Assembly: GCA_036378675.1 (NCBI GenBank)
Contig: DASUWA010000017.1
Location: forward strand, 62,001 to 126,000
Direction: 5' to 3'
Length of the DNA: 64,000 bases
Source of the DNA: Acidimicrobiales bacterium
Lineage (GTDB): Bacteria; Actinomycetota; Acidimicrobiia; Acidimicrobiales; Palsa-688
Below are positions 53,660 to 61,626 of this stretch, in pieces. Under the pieces are notes generated by a model. It was given only the letters and a program-made list of their open reading frames with translations. It had not been told where the DNA came from and ran no database searches. Positions within the stretch are counted from its first letter, which is position 1; each line of letters starts with the position of its first letter. The position numbers and the translations under genes were made by a program.

Positions 53660-54814
53660 CTAAAGGCCGAGGCGGTTCGCGACCAGTTGCAGGCGCTCCA
53701 GCGGCGCAACCATCGCGAGCCGCACATAACCCGCGCCGCCGGCCCCGTAGAACGAACCGGGGGACACGAGCACCCCTGCATGCTCAGCCAGCCACCGCGT
53801 CCAAGCCCACTCGTCGCGCGAAGGCGCACCCACCCAGAGGTAGAAACCGCCTTCTGGCAATCGGGCCTCGACGCCCAACCCGGAAAGGACGTGCGCAAAG
53901 AACTCGAGACGCTCGCGGTAGCGGCTCCGCTGGAGCTCGACATGGTCTTGGTCGCCAAGCGCTGCCGTCGCCGCCCGTTGAACCGGCCCGGGGACCATCA
54001 ACCCGGCGTGCTTTCTCACCTCTCGGAGGTAACCGACGAGATCAGGGTCGCCGGCGTACCAACCGACTCGCAGGCCCGCCATGTTGGACCGCTTGGACAA
54101 CGAGTGAACCGCGACCACACCTTCGATGCCGTCCGGCCCGTCGCCGCAACCCAGAACTGTTCGAGGCTGACCATCCCAGGTGAACTCGGCGTAGCACTCG
54201 TCGCTGAAGACGGGAACGTTTTCTTCGAGACCCCATCTCGCGATCGCGGCGAGATCGTCTATCGAGCCGGCCGGGTTGGCGGGAGTGTTGGCCCAGAGCA
54301 TCAGGGCCCGGCGCGCGTCGTCCTCGTCAATTGCGCCGACGTCGATCCGCCAGTGCGAATCGACTGGCACGGCAACCGGTCGGAGGCCGGCGAGCACCGC
54401 CCCCATTTCGTACGTGGGGTAAGAGACGGCGGGGTAGAGAACGGTGTCACGCTCCGGGTACCTGAGCTTCAACCATGCCGGCGTCGTCGCCACGAATTCC
54501 TTGGTGCCGACGCAGGCCGATATTGCCTCCAGAGGTACAGGCACGCCGAGCCTGTTCTTTGTCCACTGCTGAACCGCTTGACGCAGCTGGACGCTCCCTG
54601 CCGAAGCGGGGTAACCGCGAGATGCCCTGTCGTGATCGTCTCCGCCGTCGTTGAGTGCTGCGAGGACCTCGGCCGGCGGCGGATCCCCCGGGGTGCCGAT
54701 CGAAAGATCGACGATCCCGCCTTCGTGGGCGGCGGCAATCTTCCGCGACTCCTCGAGGCGGTCGTAGGGGTACGCAGGAGGCTCGAACCTATGCTCCGCA
54801 CCACGGCCCGTCAT
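53660..54814 (-). CDS. dapC: Succinyldiaminopimelate transaminase DapC
   Basis: 384 aa. Class I/II PLP aminotransferase: DLSIGTPGDPPPAEVL, FVATTPAWLKLRYP, LWANTPANPAGSIDDLAAIA, and PLP Lys in SLSKRSNMAGLRVGW. Placement with dapD decides the assignment. ATG overlaps the hflX stop (ATGA). Confidence 0.9.
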   Translation of the reverse strand: MTGRGAEHRFEPPAYPYDRLEESRKIAAAHEGGIVDLSIGTPGDPPPAEVLAALNDGGDDHDRASRGYPASAGSVQLRQAVQQWTKNRLGVPVPLEAISACVGTKEFVATTPAWLKLRYPERDTVLYPAVSYPTYEMGAVLAGLRPVAVPVDSHWRIDVGAIDEDDARRALMLWANTPANPAGSIDDLAAIARWGLEENVPVFSDECYAEFTWDGQPRTVLGCGDGPDGIEGVVAVHSLSKRSNMAGLRVGWYAGDPDLVGYLREVRKHAGLMVPGPVQRAATAALGDQDHVELQRSRYRERLEFFAHVLSGLGVEARLPEGGFYLWVGAPSRDEWAWTRWLAEHAGVLVSPGSFYGAGGAGYVRLAMVAPLERLQLVANRLGL

Positions 54815-56085
54815 GCGGGGTTTGCCCCGTCGACGGCGAACTCCGAGAACCGTGCCGCCCCAGCCTCGTCCACCCTCACCCGCAACCGCGCGCCGGTCGC
54901 GTCGTGGGTCTCCACCAACACCTCGCCCTCGCGGTGCACCGCCGCGAGCACATCGCCCCTCTCGTACGGCACGACGAGGTCCATGACCTTGGCCGCGGCG
55001 CGGATGCGGTCCCCGAGCGCGACGAGAAGGTCCTCCAAACCTTCGGCGGTCAACGCGGATATCACCACCGAGCCCGGGTGGCGGTCCGCCAGACGCTTCG
55101 CTTCGGTCGTGACATCCGCCTTGTTGAACGCGAGGAGCTCGGGCACCTCGCCGGCGCCGATCTCACCCAGGACGGTTCGGACGGCCTCGATCTGAGCCTC
55201 GGGGTCCGGGCTCGCGCTGTCGACGACGTGAACGAGCAGGTCCGCCTCCTTCACCACCTCGAGAGTGGATCGGAACGCCTCGACGAGCTGGTGCGGCAAC
55301 TTCCGGACGAAGCCGACGGTGTCTGACAACAACACCGACTCTCCCCCGGGCAACGCGAGCCTGCGCGTACGAGGATCGAGGGTTGCGAACAAACGGTCCT
55401 CCACCAAGACGCCCGCGTCGGTGAGCGTGTTCAGCAGCGTCGATTTACCGGCGTTGGTGTAGCCGACCAGCGAAACAGACGCCAGCCTGCTCTCTGCACG
55501 CGCCTTCCTCTGGAGCCGGCGCTGCTCGGTCAGCCGCCGAAGGTCGCTTTCCAGCCGGTTCATCCGCCTCACCAGCCGGCGCCGGTCGACCTCGAGCTGC
55601 GTCTCTCCGGGGCCTCTCGTGCCGATACCGCCGGCCTGCTGCGACAGCTGGAGGCCGCGACCCCGGAGGCGGGGCAGCCGGTACCGGATCTGGGCAAGCT
55701 CGACCTGCGCCTTGCCTTCTGGGGTCCTGGCGTTCTGGGCGAATATGTCGAGGATCACGGCAGTTCGGTCGATCGCGGTGCGGCCGAGGATCTTCTCGAG
55801 GTTGCGCGACTGCGCCGGGCTCAGCTCGTCGTCGAAGATGACGGTGTCGGCGTCGACGGACTCGGAGATGACGCGGAGCTCTGCCGCCTTGCCTTTCCCG
55901 ACGAACGTGGCGGGGTCGGGGTGGTCACGCCGCTGCACCACCCGTGCGGCCTCGTCCGCGCCGGCGGTGTCGACCAGAAGGGCGAGCTCGTCGAGGTGCA
56001 TCTCGGTCTCCTCGTCCGTCCCGGGGGGGACGGTGACGCCGACCAGGACGATCTTCTCCCTGAAGGCGCGTTCGATAAGGCTCAA
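54811..56085 (-). CDS. hflX: Ribosome-associated GTPase HflX
   Basis: 424 aa. N-terminal HflX domain (VVQRRDHPDPATFVGKGKA, LSPAQSRNLEKILG), linker helix with GGIGTRGPGETQLEVDRRRL, G domain with P-loop VGYTNAGKSTLLN, G3 LLSDTVGFVRKLP, G4 FNKADV. Rescues or splits stalled ribosomes in other bacteria. 13 bases after dapF. Confidence 0.94.
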   Translation of the reverse strand: MSLIERAFREKIVLVGVTVPPGTDEETEMHLDELALLVDTAGADEAARVVQRRDHPDPATFVGKGKAAELRVISESVDADTVIFDDELSPAQSRNLEKILGRTAIDRTAVILDIFAQNARTPEGKAQVELAQIRYRLPRLRGRGLQLSQQAGGIGTRGPGETQLEVDRRRLVRRMNRLESDLRRLTEQRRLQRKARAESRLASVSLVGYTNAGKSTLLNTLTDAGVLVEDRLFATLDPRTRRLALPGGESVLLSDTVGFVRKLPHQLVEAFRSTLEVVKEADLLVHVVDSASPDPEAQIEAVRTVLGEIGAGEVPELLAFNKADVTTEAKRLADRHPGSVVISALTAEGLEDLLVALGDRIRAAAKVMDLVVPYERGDVLAAVHREGEVLVETHDATGARLRVRVDEAGAARFSEFAVDGANPA

Positions 56086-56098
56086 GCGAGTCGCTCCC

Positions 56099-56917
56099 TC
56101 ACCAGCGGACCAGGCAGGTGGCTATCCGTTCGCTCGGACCTGAAAGGAGCGCGGTTCCGTCGGCTCGCAACTCCACGGCTGCGGCGCCGCCCGGTTGGTG
56201 CACGGTCACCGCCGACCCGACACGGCCCCAGTGATGCACCGCGGCCGCAGCCGCGCACGACCCTGTGCCGCAGGCCTCGGTTTCTCCGACGCCGCGCTCC
56301 CAAACCCTCATGGTCACTTCGTCGGCTCCCGGACCCAGAGCGACGAACTCGACGTTGAGACCCGCCGGGTCGGTCCTTTCGAGCAACGGGCCGAGGGCCG
56401 CTACGTCGACCGTGGCCGGGTCCGGGCCGAGGACCACCAGGTGGGGGTTCCCGACATCGACCAGGAGCTGCCCCTGCCCGACGTTGCAACGCTCGGCCTC
56501 TCCCTGCACCTTCACGACGCCCATATCGACCGCGCCCCACGCCGAGCTGCCGCCGTTGCGCGTAATGGTCACCTCGCGCAAGCCCGCGGGAGTCGTGACG
56601 AGGAACGGCTCGCCTTCGGGGACCCATCCGTATTCGAGGGCCTCGTGAGCCAGGCACCGGATCCCGTTGCCGCTCATCTCCGCCTCGCTGCCGTCGGCGT
56701 TCCACAGACGGAAGCTCAGAACCGCCCCGCCGGCGCCCTCTATCGCTATCCGCCGGCCGGCTATCAGCCCGTCGGCGCCGATGCCGCGGTGCCGGTCGCA
56801 CAAACGGCGCGCCAACTCCGGCCCGCCGGCGTCGAAATCCGGGGCCGGATCGAGCACCACCAGGAAGTCGTTGCCGACTCCGTGGAGCTTGGCGAGGGTG
56901 ATTTCGGGGTCTCTCAT
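56099..56917 (-). CDS. dapF: Diaminopimelate epimerase with Ser in place of the first catalytic Cys
   Basis: 272 aa. Converts LL- to meso-diaminopimelate for MurE. KLHGVGNDFLVVLD, DRHRGIGADGLI, VDVGNPHLVV, MRVWERGVGETEACGTGSCA. The family uses two Cys: the second (C216, in EACGTG) is present, but the first, normally in CGNG.RC, is Ser82 (AEMSGNGIRC). Family, length and context are clear; how the active site works with Ser is open. ATG 56917 overlaps the miaA stop (ATGA); ATG 56929 is possible. Confidence 0.9.
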   Translation of the reverse strand: MRDPEITLAKLHGVGNDFLVVLDPAPDFDAGGPELARRLCDRHRGIGADGLIAGRRIAIEGAGGAVLSFRLWNADGSEAEMSGNGIRCLAHEALEYGWVPEGEPFLVTTPAGLREVTITRNGGSSAWGAVDMGVVKVQGEAERCNVGQGQLLVDVGNPHLVVLGPDPATVDVAALGPLLERTDPAGLNVEFVALGPGADEVTMRVWERGVGETEACGTGSCAAAAAVHHWGRVGSAVTVHQPGGAAAVELRADGTALLSGPSERIATCLVRW

Positions 56918-57834
56918 TGCTCGTTCCATTGTCCCAGCAACTGGCCGATGACGGCGAACGGGTTGTTGGCCACCCCGAGCCAGACGATCCGCGGGTCCCG
57001 CCGCCACCACATCCGCTGGCGCCGGGCGAATGCCCTGGTTCGGCGCTTGGCCTCGGCGACGGCGCCGTCGAGTGACGTCCCGCGCTCGAGATGGTCGAGG
57101 ATCTCCCGGTAGCCGAGCGCCTGCCTCGCAGTCCGCGAGAGCCCCGCCGGCGATGCCCTCAGCCGTTTGACCTCCTCGACCAGGCCGTGAGACACCATCC
57201 GGTCGAAGCGTGCGTCGATCCTGTCGCTCACCACCCTTCGGGGAAGCCAGATGCCTGCGAGTCTCCACGACGTGTTCGGGAATGCCTCCATTCCGGGTCC
57301 GAAGCTGGAAAAAGACCTCCCGCTGCCGATGGTCACCTCCAGAGCCCGGATCACCCGCCTCCTGTTCGTCGGTTCCATCCGGCCCGCGGCCACCGGGTCC
57401 AGCACCGAAAGGCGGGCGTGGAGCTCTTCGGTGTCGGTTTCCTGTTCGAGTTCGGCTTTGACCTCGGGGTACAGACCCGGCGGCTGCAGGCCGTCGACGA
57501 CCGCCTGGAAGTACAACCCGGTGCCACCGACGAGCAACGCTCGGCGGCCTCTCCCTTCGATGCCAGCGATCGTTCGTCGAGCCTCCGCCGCCCAGCGCGC
57601 GACACTCCACTGTTCAGACGGGTCGGCGATATCGAGAAGGTGATGTGCTACGTCACGGCGCTGCTCTGGCGTCGGTTTGGCGGTGCCGACGTCCATGCCG
57701 CGATACACCTGCATGGAATCAACCGTGACGATTTCGACATCACCGAGACGGCGAGCGACCTCGACGGCGATTTCCGACTTGCCGCTAGCGGTGCAACCCA
57801 CCAAAGCGAGATGCCTTGGCGATGATCGGTTCAG
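56914..57834 (-). CDS. miaA: tRNA dimethylallyltransferase MiaA
   Basis: 306 aa. Adds a dimethylallyl group to A37. P-loop HLALVGCTASGKSEIAVEVA, VTVDSMQVYRGMDVGTAKP, LVGGTGLYFQAVVDGL, QALGYREILDHL. The conserved N terminus RHLALVG has no ATG, GTG or TTG between it and the miaB stop. CTG at 57834, overlapping that stop as CTGA and preceded by GGTGG, gives the expected protein; TTG 57804 would cut off the first beta strand. MiaB, just upstream, performs the next modification. Confidence 0.9.
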   Translation of the reverse strand: MNRSSPRHLALVGCTASGKSEIAVEVARRLGDVEIVTVDSMQVYRGMDVGTAKPTPEQRRDVAHHLLDIADPSEQWSVARWAAEARRTIAGIEGRGRRALLVGGTGLYFQAVVDGLQPPGLYPEVKAELEQETDTEELHARLSVLDPVAAGRMEPTNRRRVIRALEVTIGSGRSFSSFGPGMEAFPNTSWRLAGIWLPRRVVSDRIDARFDRMVSHGLVEEVKRLRASPAGLSRTARQALGYREILDHLERGTSLDGAVAEAKRRTRAFARRQRMWWRRDPRIVWLGVANNPFAVIGQLLGQWNEQ

Positions 57835-59315
57835 CCGGCCACCACGGGAATGCGCGTTTTGTGGGTCGGCCTCCCGGTCACCTCGACGAGTTCGCCGATG
57901 AGGAAGTGAGGCGCTGCCCTTGTAATCAGGACGTCCGCCCAAGTTCCGGCCGGAAGGGCGCCGGGCTCCGCCGGGAGGTGAACAAGCTTTCCCTGTCCCG
58001 TGCGGCCGGTAACGTTGCCGGGATTGCGCTTCGACGGGCCCTCGACCAGGACCTCCTCGACCCGTCCGACACGATCCCGGTGCGCTTTCAGAGCGCTGCG
58101 CTCCACGACGATCCGCAGCCTCTCGAATCGCTCTCCGCACACATCCGCCGGCACCATGTGGTCGGTCATCCCGGCCGCCTCGGTCCCGGGCCGCGGCGAG
58201 TAGATAAACGTGTACGCGCTGTCGTAGCGCGCCTCGGCCGCCACCTCGAGCGTCTGTCTGAAATCGTTCTCCGTCTCACCGGGAAAACCGACGATGATGT
58301 CCGTCGTCACCGCCAGATCCTCGATGGCGGCCCTCGCGTCGTGCAGGCGTTCGAGATAGCGCTCGGCCGTGTAGCCACGGTGCATGCGTGCCAGCACCCC
58401 GTCGCTACCTGATTGGAGCGGCAGGTGCAGCTGGGGGCAGACGGCCGGTTCGCTGGCCATCACCTCGATGGTCTCCGGCCGCAGATCCTTCGGGTGCGGG
58501 CTGGTGAACCGGACTCGCCTGATTCCGTCCACCCTCCCGACCGCTTGGAGCAGGTCGGCGAAGAGCGGCCTAGCCCTCGGGCGATCCGCTGAGGCCCAAT
58601 TCCCGCCCGCGAGCTCGGCGGCGTCGCGCCAGTCCGGCCGGGTCCTCAGCTGGGTGGTGATGTCGCGGCCGTACGAGTTGACGTTTTGGCCGAGCAACGT
58701 CACCTCGACGGTGCCTTTCTCGGCGATGGCCCGGACTTCTTCGACGATCTCGGCGAACGGTCGGCTCACCTCTGGACCACGGACCGAGGGCACGATGCAG
58801 AAGGCGCAGCTGTTGTCGCAGCCAATCTGGATGGTGACCCAGGCCGCCCACGCCTGCCCGGGCCGCACGGGCATCGCCGAGGGGAAGTCGTCGCCGGTGA
58901 GATCGTCGCTCCGGCCGTCCAGGATCTCCAGCACCGGAGTTCCGCTCGCGCTGGCCGCGGCGAGGAGCTGCGTTGCCCTGCTCACGTTGTGGGTGCCCCA
59001 CACCGCGTCGACCCATGGCGCACGCTGCTGGATGAGCTCGCGGTCCTTCTGAGCCAGGCATCCGCCCACCGCGATCTGCAGGCCTGGACGGTCGTCCTTC
59101 AGGGACTTCAGGTGGCCGAGGTTCCCGTACAGCTTGTTGTCGGCGTTCTCCCGGATGCAGCAGGTGTTGAGAACGACCACGTCGGCGTCGTCAAGCCCGG
59201 ACGCGGGCACCATGCCGTCCGACTCGAGCAGGCCGGCGATGCGCTGCGAGTCGTGCTCGTTCATCTGGCAGCCGAAGGTGCGGACCAGATAGCGGCGAGG
59301 CGGAACTTCGGGCAC
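57831..59315 (-). CDS. miaB: tRNA-2-methylthio-N6-dimethylallyladenosine synthase MiaB
   Basis: 494 aa. Radical-SAM methylthiotransferase. N-terminal domain with three cluster Cys (FGCQMNEHDS, NTCCIREN, VGGCLAQKD), radical SAM CDNSCAFC (Cys-x3-Cys-x2-Cys), TFIYSPRPGTEAA, and a TRAM domain at the end (VLVEGPSKRNPGNVTGRT). Confidence 0.95.
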   Translation of the reverse strand: MPEVPPRRYLVRTFGCQMNEHDSQRIAGLLESDGMVPASGLDDADVVVLNTCCIRENADNKLYGNLGHLKSLKDDRPGLQIAVGGCLAQKDRELIQQRAPWVDAVWGTHNVSRATQLLAAASASGTPVLEILDGRSDDLTGDDFPSAMPVRPGQAWAAWVTIQIGCDNSCAFCIVPSVRGPEVSRPFAEIVEEVRAIAEKGTVEVTLLGQNVNSYGRDITTQLRTRPDWRDAAELAGGNWASADRPRARPLFADLLQAVGRVDGIRRVRFTSPHPKDLRPETIEVMASEPAVCPQLHLPLQSGSDGVLARMHRGYTAERYLERLHDARAAIEDLAVTTDIIVGFPGETENDFRQTLEVAAEARYDSAYTFIYSPRPGTEAAGMTDHMVPADVCGERFERLRIVVERSALKAHRDRVGRVEEVLVEGPSKRNPGNVTGRTGQGKLVHLPAEPGALPAGTWADVLITRAAPHFLIGELVEVTGRPTHKTRIPVVAG

Positions 59316-59360
59316 CCCCTGATTCTAAGAGGGCGGGTGGCCGCCGCTCGGGCGCAGGCG

Positions 59361-59400
59361 GTGCCCCTATCTGGGCTCGGGTGCCTCTATCTGCGCTGCG
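59361..59400. repeat. 20-bp tandem repeat between spoVS and miaB
   Basis: Two adjoining 20-bp copies starting GTGCCCCTATCTG and GTGCCTCTATCTG, plus GTGC of a third. They fill much of the 90-base gap upstream of miaB. Confidence 0.8.
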
Positions 59401-59405
59401 GTGCG

Positions 59406-59825
59406 CTAGGCGGGCGAGGTTGCGGGAGCGGTGGCCGGTGCCGGCATCCCTGTGTCCGTGCCGCGGGCATCGACCGGCGGCCGGCTCGGTTGCGCTTGGC
59501 CGGTCCCTCGCTCGCTCGTACCGGCGGTCTGAGCCGGTGCTTGCTCCCCAACCGGGCGCGCCGCGAACTTCTCGACGAGCAACCGGATGGCGGTGCGCTC
59601 CTCTCCGTCGATCTCTATGTCTGCGAAGGTGGGCCGGCAGGCGAGGTCCATACCGGTATTCGCGACGTAGCTGCGAGCGATCGCGAGCGCCTTCACCGCT
59701 TGGTTGAGGGCACCGGCACCGACTACCTGCATCTCCACCGACCCCGCTCCCCTGACTACGCCGGCGAGCGCTCCGGCCACCGAGTTGGGATTGGACTTAC
59801 TGGACACCTTGAGGACTTCGACCAC
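59406..59825 (-). CDS. spoVS: SpoVS family (Alba-like) protein with Pro/Thr-rich tail
   Basis: 139 aa. Residues 1-88 match SpoVS: VLKVSSKSNPNSVAGALAGV, GAGALNQAVKALAIARSYV, ADIEIDGEERTAIRLLVE. SpoVS acts in sporulation in Bacillus and its fold resembles the nucleic-acid-binding Alba proteins; relatives occur in many non-sporulating bacteria. The last 50 residues are a Pro/Ala/Thr/Gly tail not typical of the family. GTG 59825 follows GGGGAG by 6 bases and restores the usual N terminus; TTG 59849 is less likely. Confidence 0.9.
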   Translation of the reverse strand: MVEVLKVSSKSNPNSVAGALAGVVRGAGSVEMQVVGAGALNQAVKALAIARSYVANTGMDLACRPTFADIEIDGEERTAIRLLVEKFAARPVGEQAPAQTAGTSERGTGQAQPSRPPVDARGTDTGMPAPATAPATSPA

Positions 59826-60190
59826 CGGTGACTCCCCGCTGCCGTGCAACCCTTAGCCCGGTACCGATACCGGGAGGCCTGCGGATTTCAGAAAGCGATT
59901 CGACAGGAGTAACACGGATCCTGCAGAAGATCACGCAAATTCGGACTTTTCGGAGAAAGGTGAGGCAAATGTCCGATTCTGGGCTAAACACCTCGTCTCC
60001 GGACGAGCCCGGTATCAAACAACGCATCTGCGTCAGTCCCCTCCGGGAAAACTGACTCACCTGCGTTGTCTTTACCGGACTTCGCCCCCTCCGAACCGCT
60101 TAGCCCGCCCGGGCGGAGGACTGGCGCCGCGCATCGGCCGGGTCCGTTTTCTGCGAAGCAGGACGACCCGGACGTTGCGATGGCGATAGT
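59826..60190. other. 365-base gap between recA and spoVS
   Basis: No convincing gene. The segment 59880-60000 is AT-richer and probably holds the spoVS promoter; it contains two loosely similar blocks (TTTGCCTCACC and TTTGCGTGATC on the spoVS strand). recX, often found after recA in actinobacteria, is absent. Confidence 0.5.
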
Positions 60191-60211
60191 CCTCGACGCC
60201 CGGCGTCGAGG
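60191..60211 (-). terminator. Hairpin directly after recA
   Basis: Perfect 9-bp palindromic arms CCTCGACGC and GCGTCGAGG around CCG, 4 bases after the recA stop. No T-run, as is common for high-GC terminators. Confidence 0.75.
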
Positions 60212-60215
60212 TGTA

Positions 60216-61265
<1,050 letters not shown>

Positions 61266-61592
61266 CGGAATGCCTTCCTCTCGCCTCGTTGTCGGTACGG
61301 GGGCTCACCCTACGAACGGGGTGTGACGGCTTACAGCCGTGTTGTTTTCACGAGTGTAGAGCCGAACAGGTGTTCGGAGGTGGATGCCCCCTCGGCCGTC
61401 AGCCCTCGCCTCCTGCCGCTCTCCCGGAGTGTCTCGCAAGAGCGCCTTGGCCGCTTCAACCCTCCCCTTTTTCAGGTACAAATCGTTTCTGCGGGACAGG
61501 GCAACCGGATGAGGGTCGCGATTGCACCGCAGAAGCCATATGTCCCGCAAAAACACAAGAGCCCGAGCGAATCGTCAGCGTGACCGCCTAAA
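61266..61592. other. Intergenic region upstream of recA
   Basis: About 330 bases without a supported gene. Holds the recA LexA operator and, between it and recA, a 6-bp hairpin (ACGGCT-TAC-AGCCGT, 61326-61340) in the presumed recA leader. The rest shows nothing I can name. Confidence 0.5.
61364..61375. promoter_or_regulatory. LexA operator (SOS box) of recA
   Basis: GAACAGGTGTTC, a perfect GAAC-N4-GTTC inside the palindrome CCGAACAGGTGTTCGG, 99 bases ahead of the recA GTG. Confidence 0.9.
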
Positions 61593-61620
61593 CGTCGAAA
61601 CGCGAAACGTGAAACGTGAA
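61593..61620. repeat. Short 7-8 bp tandem repeats after the dehydrogenase gene
   Basis: Units CGTCGAAA, CGCGAAA, CGTGAAA, CGTGAA in a row, ending 7 bases from the dehydrogenase stop. Confidence 0.75.
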
Positions 61621-61626
61621 CCGGAG

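Noticed and set aside
59828-60055. 75-codon frame on the + strand between spoVS and recA
   Set aside because: Base composition unlike the coding genes, no recognisable motif, and it spans the likely spoVS promoter.
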